Positions 49,853 through 60,127 of a stretch of DNA of 64,000 nucleotides are shown piece by piece (position 1 is the stretch's first letter; every line of letters starts with the position of its first letter). The stretch covers positions 20,931,922 to 20,995,921 of the forward strand of contig CM057170.1 in the NCBI GenBank assembly GCA_029962745.1, given 5' to 3'. The DNA comes from Echinometra lucunter. Taxonomy: Eukaryota > Echinodermata > Echinoidea > Camarodonta > Echinometridae. Both the position numbers and the translations under genes were made by a program. The notes beneath the pieces are model-generated. The model saw only the letters and a program-made list of their open reading frames with translations. It had not been told where the DNA came from and searched no databases.

Positions 49853-50093
49853 TACATGATAATCTTTTGACCACGCCCCTTTATCTGAAAGCGAAAATGT
49901 GGTAAGTTTCAACTTTCTTTTTTTTTTAATTATGTGTTTTATTGAATCACAGACATAATCAAAACAATTTACAAGTTATTAGAAAAAATTAGATAACAAT
50001 AAAAGAAAACAACAAAAAGACAAGATAATGATGACACACTGAAACTTAAACTACTGCAAACAGCATTACTTAGCCACAGAGTCTTTAAAAAAA

Positions 50094-50657
50094 GGCAGTG
50101 TATACAGCCACACGCGTGTGTCTTTACCTTACGGCCACACGCGTGTGGTTGTATCCACAGCATCGACATGAGGATACAGCCACACTTGTCTGAATTCCCA
50201 CTTGAAGTCTGTGCCGCGACAGCTATCGCTATTGTGCACTGCACTGCACAAGCGATGTGTACTCATGCGATGGTATGTGTTGCGACTTGCAAAACTTGGA
50301 TCGTCACGAAGGTTTTATCTCTCGATTTCACTTTTTATACAAACAATATTTTCACTTCATTCTCACCTGGTCAGCAAGCAGGTGACAATATAGTACAATA
50401 TTGTTTGTATTTCAGTGAATTTCGAGAGATAAAACCTTCGTGACGATCCAAGTTTTGGGGTTTGGCAACACACTGTCGCATGAATTTACACATCGCTTGT
50501 GCAGTGCATACATACACACTAGCGATAGCTGTAGCGGCGCAGAGTATAAGTGGGAATTCAGTTGAATGTGGCTGTATCCTCATGTGGATGCTGTGGATAC
50601 AACCACACGCGTGTGGCCGTAAGGTAAAGACACACGCGTGTGGCTGTATACACTGCC
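50094..50657. mobile_element. 564-bp near-perfect palindrome (foldback element)
   Basis: Two arms of about 265 bp start GGCAGTGTATACAGCCACAC and end with its complement at 50638-50657. Each arm has two CCACACGCGTGTGG-type palindromes, CAGCTATCGCTA and GATCGTCACGAAGGTTTTAT. The short centre contains ACCTGGTCAGCAAGCAGGT, itself a hairpin. TTAAAA-like sequence flanks both ends. Open frames inside are mirror images of each other. Confidence 0.9.
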
Positions 50658-51439
50658 TTAAAATATCTAATAGGATTGCGCAATAGGGAGTGCCTTGGCA
50701 AAGCAAAATACTGAGCATTTCAAGGGCCACCGGGGGCTGGTCACACTCCACCAGATTTCACACAATTCATAAGTATCACACATCAAATAAGCCTCACAAA
50801 GACTGATTTGTCATAATTTCTTCCTCACTACTATCTGAAAAAGTAATCCTGGTCATGTTCACGACCCATAATTCCACCCACAGATCATAAAATCCATGCT
50901 TTCATTGTGGTCCGAACAAGCGTTCAATTGTGGAGCATGACCTGACCCAGGTGACCCCATAGACAAAACAAGGCCAAAAATATAAAGCCGTATAATTTAT
51001 ACGTCCAAAAACAAGCGTAAGCCTCCAAAATCAATAAGGTCGAAGTAACAACAGAAGCTAGAAGCCGATTCAAACTCCCGTAACAATGACTCTGTGGCTT
51101 CGTACGGCAAATACTGCATTTCACAATGCACTGTAAAGTAATAAAAAATTTTAAAAAAAATAAATAAAAAATAAAAAAAACAAGCTAAAACATATCTTAC
51201 ATGATATATATAACAAAAAAGTTTCAACTTTCAACAACTAAGTATTTTTGTTTGTTTGTTTGTTTGCTTGCTTGCTCCTCTTTATGCGCAGTCTCTGAAA
51301 GGGTTTGAAGAGATGAAATCATGGGGGGAAAATACGTCTTTCTAGTTCAGTGATTTAAATCTTCAAAACTACATGAAAGCAAAGGGAATCAGTCGTGAAG
51401 TGGCATTGGATTGAAGAGGATCGAACAGGCGTAGGGGCG

Positions 51440-51770
51440 CTTAGGCAGGGGGGGGGGCGATGGGGGCGGTCGCCCCCCAAAAAACCAATAAAAGAAAAAA
51501 GAAAGGAAAAAAAAAAAAAAAAAGGAAAAAAAAAAAGAAAAAAAGAAAAAAGAAAGAAAAAGAAAGAAAAAGGAAAAAAGTGTGAGCAAGAAAAGAAAAA
51601 GGTAAGAGAACGTAAGAAGAGCGGGAGCAGACAAGGAACAATGGCAAAGAAACATTGGAGCTTCCGCGCTTCGCGTGGGAGGGGGGAAACTCCACCCTCC
51701 CCCTAGGGAGCTCAGTAAGTGATTCACACGCTTCGCGTGCACATCACCGTCCCCCCTAAAATGAAATCCT
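51440..51770. repeat. G/C-tract insertion with A-rich core
   Basis: G runs and GGTCGCCCCCC lead into about 110 bp of A-rich (GAAAA)n-like sequence, then TTCCGCGCTTCGCGTGGGAG and CACGCTTCGCGTGCACATC, two related hairpin words. Lys-rich open frames are artefacts. Confidence 0.7.
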
Positions 51771-52689
51771 AGCTATACCACTGGGATCGAATGAAGGCTC
51801 AGTGTAAAATCTTCTATCAAGTTGAATAAAATTTCAAAAGATGTGGAATTAACTTTTTTATCCCTCCCCCAAGAAAAAAAAATAAAAAAAAGAAGGCCAT
51901 TCTGTTATGGGTTATTCCTTCACTCTTCCTCTTTCCTACATAATCTAAAGAAACAGCGTGGGAATTGTAAACCCTGACTAATGGTTAGACAAGCACATAA
52001 ACATCCGGCAAAGAAGGATATTTCTCCAACGAGGAAGACAATGGACATTGTCCGGATTGTCGTCTAACACACTTGTAACACCACTGAATTCAAGAGACCA
52101 TTGTTGTTTTTTTGTAATGCTTTTTAGCCTTTATTCAGATTTTCCGACAATACAATATTTTTCTTCATTGTAATAAACAAATATAATCAATCAAGAGAGA
52201 AATTTTATTTTTCATTCATTGTTAACCAAAATACATATATAAAAACAATACAATGCAAAATCTGCAATCTGAACAAAGATTTCAATATAGTTAAAAGAAT
52301 AGGTGAAGTTGCTGCTTTGTAACACTTAAAATACATAAGTTTTCTTAAATAAAAAGGTGAAAGGTGTTGGTGCTTCCTGATCCCTGAGAAATCAATTAAC
52401 AAATATTTTTTATATGTAATATAATAACATGGTGCATTGGTTTTAATTTCTAGATTTCATTATACAATCGGGTCTTGAACAAACAGAGGCTTGTAACCAT
52501 ACCATGTCAAAAAATTTCTTTTTAAAGAAACAACTAGTAACAATAATGACAAATAAGTGTAAGGATCAATAAGAAATTGTGAGTAATGCATACGTTTAAA
52601 GAGCGCCATCTCTACCATCAATACACCGAGCTACCATCTACTTGTATCTCTATGGGGAGACACTCGGGCACCAAATGAAATGTATTCAT

Positions 52690-52912
52690 AAATCCTCTCG
52701 GGCAGGGGGGGTGACCGCCCCCTTATGATTTTTCAAGTGACCAAAAAAGAAAAATAAGAGGAGAAAAAGAAGAAGGAAGAGGAGACAGAAGAAAGAACAG
52801 TATGGGAAAAGAGAGGGTTGGGTCATGTAACTAAATAATACCCCTATTTTTTCATTTAAAACGTAAATAAACTTGCCCCCTATGAAAATACCCTAGCGCC
52901 GCCCCTGCTCTC
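52690..52912. repeat. G/C-tract insertion
   Basis: GGGGGGGTGACCGCCCCC at the left, a GA-rich middle, then CCCTAGCGCCGCCCCTG at the right. It is the same general layout as the insertions at 51.4, 56.7 and 62.7 kb. Confidence 0.6.
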
Positions 52913-53173
52913 GGGAGATATATCTGAGGCAACTTCCAGAGAAGGAATAAAGCTAGTATTTAACAAAGAAAAAAAAAGAAAGAACAAAAGTGACATTTTA
53001 CTGAGAATGAGAAAAAAAAAACCTACACTAAAAATATGATTCATGTATACTAGCAAATAGGAAAACGTGGGAGAGTAAGCCATGCAAGATACAAACACAA
53101 AATTCTTCCTGCATATTTCAAAAAAAAAAAAAAAATCAGAATTCTGTCCCACCCTGGATCCGTTTCTGAACCT

Positions 53174-53330
53174 GGGGCCCATTGCATAAAACTTACTCTA
53201 ATTGTAACTTTGCTATCAATGGTAACTACCATGGTAACGTTGCTCAACAGCCAATCATAGTCCAGTATTCCATGAAAATTTGCTATAATAGCAAAGTTAC
53301 TATAATAGCAAGTTTTATGCAACGACACCC
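53174..53330. mobile_element. Foldback MITE, family GGCCCATTGCATAAAAC, copy 1
   Basis: ATTGCATAAAACTTACT at the left and AGTTTTATGCAACG at the right, with central GGTAACTACCATGGTAAC. It lies about 290 bp beyond the CATSPER3 stop codon, possibly in its 3'UTR. Confidence 0.75.
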
Positions 53331-53621
53331 TGATGCGTGGCAATTGCATCGTTTTCGGAAGGCAAAAATCTTCAGTTCGAGAATTACAGGTATTAAACTG
53401 TCTCCTTGATGCAGATTAACATTCTAGCGAACTTGAAACCACCTCCCTCCTCAAGTCGTAGACAGTCCATCAGCAGAGGCGTTCAAGTCCAAGATCGAAA
53501 AGAGTCACCTATATACGATTCGACTAGATATTCTTTGCGCCCTCTCTCACCCGCTGCAATTATACCAATTGGTCCTGATCCTGATCCTGAAACTTCCAAG
53601 GTCCATGTCCGGTGCCCATTG

Positions 53622-53703
53622 TCACAGTCCGTATCTTTCCTCGAGTTTCTTTTCCAGAACCATCGCCAGCAAGTTGCACATCTCAAAATGAAGCTGCTGC
53701 AGT
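53622..53703 (-). CDS. CATSPER3: CATSPER3 exon 8 (C-terminus and stop)
   Basis: The acceptor CTTGGCTAG follows a T-rich tract. The first base completes the Arg codon begun in exon 7, then the frame reads LQQLHFEMCNLLAMVLEKK to EERYGL and TGA. Phase and peptide fit the end of human CatSper3. A longer open frame on the opposite strand here (53406-53729) is an antisense shadow. Confidence 0.88.
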
Positions 53704-56700
53704 CTAGCCAAGAAAACGAAAGAAAGTAGGTTTGTAATGAACATAACAACGAGGACCAAACTGCAATGCAAGAAATGTCAGGGACCCGTTTCATGAAACT
53801 TGTTATCCGTAACGACTGCCACATTTCTTGGACAAATTTGCTCCCAGCCAATCAGATGCAAGGATTTAAGTAGCTTATAACAGTTATTGCAACTTGTGAA
53901 GATATAGTTAACAAGTTTTATGAAACTGGGCCCATGCTTCTGTAACATTTTACTGTATTTGAACTTTCATTTCTCATCAGAACCAAACTTGACACATTGA
54001 TTCATAAAAGTCTGGGTTTTTTTTCTTTTTCTTTTTCTTGTTTTTTTTTTTTTTTTTTTTTTTTTTTTTGGGGGGGGGGGGGGGGGGTTGTACAGACTTG
54101 GTTAAAAGTTAGGCCTCTTAAATAAAGAGATTTGTACCCCAAACTCTGCCCCAAACTATGTACGATACCACCAACCCATATGCCTCCCAACCCAATCCTG
54201 GCCACATGCGCTGTACCTCCTCCCTTACTTTATCTTCACGGTCTACGCTATAGTGCTATACGCCTCTCGACCCATTAAAAATTATATCGAAATATATATT
54301 AGCGGTGGTTATGTCTTTGAACTCTTGAACTCATTTATAATACCAGTACCCACAGCACTACCACATCTCTGGCCACGCCCTATACACTCTTACCTTAGAT
54401 ACATGAAGATATCTTCATTGTCTAGGGTGGTGATATATCTGTGACTCTATCCACCGTAAACAGGTGCATGGTGCATGAAAAATATCAATCGTCATTATCT
54501 CTTCGTACTTCCAACCACCGACGATACAACGCCCTTAATGGACCAGACCCTTTGCCATTAGCCACTCCCTACCCTTTTACCTGAACACTGTGTTGTCTTC
54601 ATGGTCCAGGGCGGTGATGTATGATTCCATCCATCTTAAATTGGTGGTGATAAACATCAATCGTCATTATCTCTTCGTACCTCCCACCCTACGATACCAT
54701 GCCCTTAATGGGCCACACCCTTTGCCATTGGCCACTCCCTACCCTCTTACCTGTACATTGTGTTGTCCTCATGGTCTAAAGTTGTGATGTATGCCTCAAT
54801 CCATCGCAGACTGGTAGCTAGGTCCATTGAGATGGTGTAGTCATCGTGACGTAATGTCTCTTGAAACTCCTTCACCATGTCGTAGAAGTCCTTGTAGTCG
54901 CCTTGGTTCTGATGAGAGAGAGAGAGAAAGAGGAGGGAAAACAGAGGGAGGGAGAGGATTAAGGCCATGCACAGAAAGAGGAAGTAATAGTATACCATTT
55001 AAAATGTCGAGAATATAGGAGGAAAGCATAATAAAAGTTTTCCTCGTTACCATCCGGGCACGATTTGGAGCTGACGTCTCTTGCTGGCAATATCATTAAT
55101 GTTCCTGCTTGTAAATGCCTGTTTTACGAGCAAAGCGAAAAATGTCACTCTCTAACGGTGAAAACATAATTTTCTATAATCAAAAATATTTTTTGAACTC
55201 TCTTACTGCCCGACTGATATATACAGCGACGGTTGCCGAATATTAGTATTTCAGCATTCTCGGGGTACAAAGAGGGGGGGGGGGGGGGGAGGTCACCCAC
55301 TGGATCCCATTTCATACGCCTATGCTATATCATGAGACCCTTTACAAAAGGTAGAAAATCATTTTGTAATTTGGCAGTCAACAAACCTGTTTCTCAAGCA
55401 TCTGCCGGACTTCTTCATGTTGTCTTCTTATCATGTACTCTTTTTTTCTTTGAATCGTCTGCAGCGAAAGAAACAAAATTATTCCATAATTAAGGTATTA
55501 ACAAAAACAAAAACAAAAACAAAACAAAGATAATATCGCTGCTCCAAAATCACCATCATGAAAAGTAGCCACTCTACCTGACAATACCTTCATAAATGCT
55601 TTAATCGGTAAAGCACCCTCCATATTATAGATTTGTTTTGTTTTGTTTTCACAACTGGGAAAGGCAGCTGCCTTCTGCCCTCTATTGCGTCATCAGTCAG
55701 TTATGAACTGGAGAAGGATGTCGACGGACCAAATTTGCTAACAACTTTGTTCATAAAAGTCCAAGAATTAAAAAGTAAACAAAAAAAAAGGTGATTTTAT
55801 TTCATTCCTCTACCTGCCTCATCCAGCGACGTGCGTATCACCCCCCCCCCCCCTCATCCGAAAGGACAGCCCCTGCTAGATGTAAAACAGGATTAAACAA
55901 CAACAATAACAGCAGCAGCAAAAACAACAATCTACATTGTCATATTACCAATTCTCGCTCAACCATCTGCTCATGCTGGTAGGCTTCGGTGGCCTCATGA
56001 ATATTCATGATGATCATACCGATGAAGATGTTGGTGAAGATAAAGTGTCCGAGGATGATGAAGATGACGGTATATACCCGGGACATCTCCGTCAGTTTGT
56101 CCAGCTCAGCCTGGATGTCTGTCCACCCTTCTACCTACGGTGAGAATCATTACAGAGGATGAACACTTTCATATACATTTGAGAAAGACATAAACGAACA
56201 TTCAGACAATATTTCTCTTTTCCCACATAGGATATACATTCCCTCATTTTGTTGATGAAGCCATAAGGGCGAATATTCTCTCACTGATTTTTTTTCATTT
56301 GTCTTCTTATTGAACTACCGTTACAGAAGAATATCTTCAGTAAGGCATTTAAGAATATTTTCCAAGCGAGATAAATGAAACGAAAAATGAGATAAATGCT
56401 TTAAAATATTTGTCAAGAGATTTTTCGGAATTATGCCTATTTTCTTAATCCCGCACCCCCTCTTGTCCGACATGCCCCATTTTTGCCTACAATAATGATT
56501 TCATTTAATGTAACGTTTTATTTCGACAGGGTAGCCCTTTGAATACAAGTTGTCGTTGAGCAAGGCCGTAGATTCCCCCTCCCTGCCCTGGCCCTCACAG
56601 GTATCTAGGTCACACGACACTTTGTGGGTCGAGAACAGAAATTTCCCCATCCGAATTCCATTCCAAGTCCCAACACAGGGGGGCAAAATTACCCATAGGC

Positions 56701-57684
56701 CTTTCTTTCCCGATACTCTTCTTTTTTCTTCCCTTTTCTCCCCCTTTTTTTTTGGGGGGGGATTTGTTTGGACCACTTGAAAAATCATTTGGGGCGGTCG
56801 TCCCCTTGCCCCCCTTTAGCACCACCTTTGAGCGCCGCCCCTGTCCCAAACATGTCCTTGACTTACAGTTACAAAGGTAAAGAGGGTCAGCATGGCTGCG
56901 GGCAAGTCGCCCCAGTGCTCCTTGTCCGACATGTCCTCCTTGTAGCCGAAGATGTAGTAGCCCATGATGGCAAAGAGAAACATGAGTAACAGGAGGAGGA
57001 GAATGACGTTAAACACCGAGTTGCGGAAGGTGTCCAGCAAGGCATTGACAAGGACCTGAAAAATATAAAAGAGTTTGAATAGGAAAAGGGAATACGAAAC
57101 ATATTCGGGGACAAGATAGAATGAGAGCTAAACAAATCAAGTATATAATTCTAAAATAAAATTAGCGTTTATACGAAATGCCCATTCCATCATTGTATAT
57201 GCGAGTGTTCCCGCTATGAATATATATATATATTTTTCTGGTTCATTTTCATTTAATTTCATTTATTTATTTTCTGGCATACTAAAAGAAAAACAAACAA
57301 AAAACTTCTCCAAGATGCGTGATTACTGTTTTGTTTTGTTTTGTTTTGTTTTTTCATGAGGGGCAGTCTTAGTACATGAAAACTGCTAGGGATCAAAGTG
57401 GATGAGGGGAGGAAGGTATGGGGAATGGTTCGAATCATAGACATATCCTCTTCTTTTCACGTTCCGCCCACCCCTGTCTATATCCCTCTTTTATTCCCCA
57501 TTATTTTAATGGAGGACCGTGGCGGCCGCTTGGCCATGCACGCCATCGTTTTTACCTGAAGACCTTTGACAAAAGACACTGTCCGAAGAGTTCTAAGAGT
57601 ACGAAGAGCACGGAGCGTCCGTAAAGCGTTTAGATTAGGACCTTGAGATGTCGTTTGCATCTGACCTAGGAAAATCTACACATT

Positions 57685-57729
<45 letters not shown>

Positions 57730-60127
57730 CGCAGAGTCATACGTCTTTCTTGATACCTTGTTTGTTTGTTTTTGCTTTTGTTTGGGGTTTTTTAAAATTC
57801 AAAATTTCTTCACATACGATTTTCCCCATCACTGTTCTTGCGAAGATAAGATATAAAAATCCATTGAAAATAGAACACAAGACCAACAGGAATTGTAATT
57901 GATCTATTGTGTCAAAAAACGAACAAACACTTACCTTCCAAATATCAGAGATGTATAACTAAACGAATAAATAGATTTATAAACAAATGAATAAAATCAT
58001 GATATGCTAATGGATATTATTTTTGTAGAATTAGTAAGGATTTTGTAGACTACGTTTGAAGAAAAAAAAACACCCCTAATATACATCCGTTAAAAGTCAA
58101 AATGGCGCCCTAACTCCACGTGAAAGGACACGAGTTCTGTCCTTTTGGCTCTAATCGTTCCTATCTTCATTAAAAAAATTATATTACCTGTACGAAGGAG
58201 ATGAGGAGAACTAGAAAGTCAAAAAGGTTGTAAGCGCTGTAGAAATATTTGATCGGCTCGGCGTAGATCTTGAGGATAAACTCCGTGGTATACACTCCAA
58301 GGAATATCCCATCGCAAGTCACGAAAGCTGTGCGGTATTTGGCCTACGTAACAATGATATATTTAGTTTATTTTTAGTTTAATTCATTTATTTCTCATTT
58401 CTCAATATAACAAATTAGGAATGAAATACGACAGAAATATATAACGATATACATATCGGATAATAAATATCTCAACATGACAAGTGAAATAATGATAGAT
58501 AAAACAAAAATTGTAAGAGAAATGAGAGGAAATCAGCCAAAAAGCATTAAGAGGTGACTGATTTCCTGAATCATAAAACAGTTGTCAAAAAGTAAAAGGA
58601 GACGGAATAAGAATCAGTCTTGGGAAACCAGTTTGAAAATAAAACAAGCAAAACAAGCCTGTGCATGTAGAACAAACATAAAGCTGTATATTTGATAAAA
58701 ATGAAATGATTTCATTCATCATGACGAAACATGCATAATAAGGACATTTCGATGTCAGTTTTACTAACATACTAAAACAAATGGCTATGAGACAAACGCG
58801 TTTCAGAAAAATTTAAGATATCATCCTTTATTTTTATCACAAAAACAGTGCTAAAATATGATGACCCTCCGACATTTGCTTTATTTTGTCAAAGGTAGGG
58901 GCCTAGTAAATTTCGCAATTAATTATTCTATTAGGGCTATTATAGGGATAGGTCTTGGTTTGTTAGAAAAGGTTTAGCTTTAGTGAAAATCATAAATATT
59001 CAGCCTCTGCTGACGGACTGAAGTTTTCACCATGAAATTTAAGTTTCTCATTGACACCGGGACCGAAAATTACTAGTGCATGGACAAGGTAAAAATTATA
59101 GAAAATTTTAAACTTTGATGTGGAAAAATACTGCCACTCCTTTTGACTGACATATTTAATATACTCACCTTTCTATATTCACACACAACTGTTGTCCCTT
59201 ATATAGTTTCGTCATGATTGAACCAAGTAGGCCTAAATGTTCTCAAAACGAATTGCTTTCTTAAATAAAACTCTAAATAAAATAAGTAAGAAATAATAAT
59301 CCCAGGCAAAGGATTGAAGCTAGGAATGTTGTTAGTATGGGATGCCGGGGGGGGGGGGGGCGTTTTATGAAGTGTCTTGTCAGTCATTTTTACTGACTAC
59401 TGAAATCCTTGCATCCGAGTAGCTGAGAGTAAATTGGTCAGTAAAAATCACTGACAAGACGCTTCATGAAACGTTCCCCCCCGGGGGGGAGGGGGGTTAT
59501 TGTCGCCGAAGCACCTGCCATACCACCGTTTCTTCCTACATTTCGTCACCCCGTGTTTCTTATCCCCCCTTTTTTCGTTTTGTGTCATCTGCGTCATCAC
59601 TTATGTTCGTCACCCTATCCCTATGTGTTTCTTGACTTTGCTTCGTCGTAATGTCTCGTCATTCTCGTCATCCTGTTTCGTCAAGATTCGTCACCCAGCA
59701 TTCGTCTTGACAGTTTTCATTTTTTCCTCATTACAATAAGAACTCATTACAATAAGAAGTTATATTTTGATACAGGGAGTATCATTTTCAGCCTCCCCTA
59801 AAAAAAAAGGGGGGGGGGGGCGTCCAGTGTCCCCCTTATAGAAGTCTATGATGGTTATGGCACTGAGAATGGGAAAGAAGCGAAAACAAATGTGATAGTA
59901 ACCTTGAGGATGTCACCGGTTTCGACTGCCATTGTCAAAGCGTTCATAACGATGGTGAACATAATGACACCGTTAAACCAGTTGGACTCTGTCAATCGTT
60001 GGATGAAGCAATGAAATTCTAAGTCAGGCCGCACCCATTTCTTCATCTCACCCTCGTCATCGATAATCACGTCACTGTCTTGCCGGGACAAGCTTGGGAG
60101 ACTGTCGAAGGATTCGACCTCGTGCAT
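53622..60127 (-). CDS. CATSPER3: CatSper3: pore-forming subunit of the sperm-specific Ca2+ channel, complete, 8 exons
   Basis: Coding join 60127..59903, 58343..58188, 57660..57556, 57055..56867, 56134..55949, 55458..55387, 54908..54751, 53703..53622; 390 residues (human CATSPER3 is 398). One six-helix domain plus a C-terminal coiled coil. S1 is about residues 48-70. S2 contains CDGIFLGVYTTEFILKIYAEP near 85-105. S3 is in exon 2. S4 has Arg at 141, 144, 147, 150 and 153. S5 is about 174-199. The pore reads T225-V-E-G-W229, fitting the CatSper filter pattern T-x-D/E-x-W. S6 is about 245-269. The C-terminus matches human CatSper3 along its length (FYDMVKEFQETLRHDD against FSELVENFKKTLSHTD; RLQQLHFEMCNLLAMVLE against KLQELYYEIVHVLSLMLE). 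CatSper forms a heterotetramer in the sperm flagellar membrane and drives Ca2+ entry for chemotaxis and motility. All junctions are phase 0 except the last, which is phase 2. Confidence 0.95.
53781..53933. mobile_element. Foldback MITE, same family, copy 2 (CATSPER3 intron 7)
   Basis: GGGACCCGTTTCATGAAACT at the left and AGTTTTATGAAACTGGGCCC at the right. It sits in the last intron, 78 bp upstream of the terminal exon. Confidence 0.75.
54018..54087. repeat. T-run/G-run compound tract in CATSPER3 intron 7
   Basis: T-rich sequence with a run of about 29 T to 54069, then about 18 G. Confidence 0.85.
54190..54750 (-). repeat. CATSPER3: Tandem degenerate copies of the 3' part of CATSPER3 exon 7 with its donor and flanking intron
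   Basis: Downstream of exon 7 the sequence repeats with a period of about 170-186 bp. Copy 1 (54581-54645) still reads NLRWMESYITALDHEDNTVF with an intact phase-2 donor GTAAAA. Copy 2 (54394-54460) keeps LRWIES and a GTAAGA donor but has a frame break. Copy 3 (about 54223-54290) is nearly erased (DREDK, then TAAGGG). Each copy includes the intron segment GGTAGGGAGTGGCCAATGGC or a variant. The upstream half of the exon and its acceptor are missing, so these look like pseudo-exons. Confidence 0.8.
54751..54908 (-). CDS. CATSPER3: CATSPER3 exon 7 (C-terminal coiled coil, part 2)
   Basis: 158 nt between acceptor CATCAG and donor GTAAGA, ending in phase 2. DYKDFYDMVKEFQETLRHDD and LATSLRWIEAYITTLDHED match human CatSper3 (SFSELVENFKKTLSHTD; GTSLPFIDIYFSTLDYQD). 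Its 3' part and donor have been copied downstream; see the array at 54190-54750. Confidence 0.93.
55387..55458 (-). CDS. CATSPER3: CATSPER3 exon 6 (C-terminal coiled coil, part 1)
   Basis: 24 codons, too short to show as a long open frame. The acceptor is GCTGCAG after a T-rich tract; the donor is GTTTGT. TIQRKKEYMIRRQHEEVRQM aligns with human VILQRQQEEISRLM and keeps phase 0 with both neighbours. Confidence 0.88.
55949..56134 (-). CDS. CATSPER3: CATSPER3 exon 5 (selectivity filter end and S6)
   Basis: 62 codons between acceptor CACCGTAG and donor GTAATA. It opens with VEGWTDIQAELDKL (human VDGWTDLQKQLD), then S6 VYTVIFIILGHFIF and TNIFIGMIIMNIHEAT. Confidence 0.95.
56690..56846. repeat. G/C-tract insertion in CATSPER3 intron 4
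   Basis: Pyrimidine-rich sequence, a T-run/G-run junction near 56744-56761, GGGGCGGTCGTCCCCTTGCC, and GAGCGCCGCCCCTGTCCC at the end, 20 bp before the donor of exon 4. Confidence 0.6.
56867..57055 (-). CDS. CATSPER3: CATSPER3 exon 4 (S5 and pore helix)
   Basis: 63 codons between TTTTTCAG and GTAAGT. It encodes S5 (VILLLLLLMFLFAIMGYYIFG), a short turret (YKEDMSDKEHWGDL) and the pore helix AAMLTLFTFVT. The filter continues in the next exon, so the selectivity filter is split by an intron. Confidence 0.95.
57556..57660 (-). CDS. CATSPER3: CATSPER3 exon 3 (S4 voltage sensor)
   Basis: 35 codons after an AG acceptor (GGTCAG) to donor GTAAAA. The alternative acceptor 5 nt upstream (CCTAG) leads to a stop, so this one sets the frame. 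Five arginines sit at every third position (ALRTLRALRTLRTLRT), a canonical S4. Mammalian CatSper3, as remembered, has fewer positive charges here. Confidence 0.93.
57688..57727. repeat. CATSPER3: (GA)n microsatellite just upstream of CATSPER3 exon 3
   Basis: About 20 GA units on the plus strand, i.e. (CT)n on the gene's strand, 28 nt upstream of the exon 3 acceptor. It may extend the polypyrimidine tract. Confidence 0.9.
58188..58343 (-). CDS. CATSPER3: CATSPER3 exon 2 (S2 and start of S3)
   Basis: 52 codons between acceptor TTACGTAG and donor GTAATA, phase 0 both ends. It has TEFILKIYAEPIKYFYSAYN followed by LFDFLVLLISF, the S2-S3 hairpin typical of voltage-gated cation channels. Confidence 0.93.
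59352..59482. mobile_element. Foldback MITE, same family, diverged copy 3 (CATSPER3 intron 1)
   Basis: GGGGCGTTTTATGAAGTGTC at the left and GACGCTTCATGAAACGTTCC at the right. Internal AGTCA..TTACTGACT pairs replace the GTCGGTGA pairs. A long G run abuts the left end and C/G runs the right end. Confidence 0.75.
59903..60127 (-). CDS. CATSPER3: CATSPER3 exon 1 (N-terminus and S1)
   Basis: 75 codons from the first in-frame ATG (MHEVESFDSLPSLSRQDSD) to ILK and donor GTTACT. The frame stays open upstream to a TGA near 60257 but contains no other ATG, so a non-coding or unseen upstream exon cannot be excluded. The cytoplasmic N-terminus is acidic and Ser-rich. SNWFNGVIMFTIVMNALTM is S1. Confidence 0.9.

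Larger units (their letters stand above)
48546..53173. other. Intergenic between FAM241B and CATSPER3
   Basis: Contains the inverted repeat arm, the 564-bp palindrome and G/C-tract insertions listed separately, a G run and C run at about 48820-48927, and a poly-A run at 49335-49361. The remaining stretches at 48.96-49.7, 50.7-51.4 and 51.8-52.7 kb show no recognisable gene. Confidence 0.5.

Noticed and set aside
50168..50751. Frames up to 126 codons on both strands
   Set aside because: Mirror-image products of the 564-bp palindrome.
51395..51742. Lys-rich plus and Phe-rich minus frames
   Set aside because: Caused by an A-rich low-complexity core.
53406..53729. 107-codon plus-strand open frame with an apparent coiled-coil end
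   Set aside because: It is antisense to the CATSPER3 terminal exon, whose minus-strand reading matches the CatSper3 C-terminus with correct phase and splice site.
53483..53851. 122-codon minus-strand open frame
   Set aside because: Wrong register across the CATSPER3 last acceptor; reads through intron and gives no family match.
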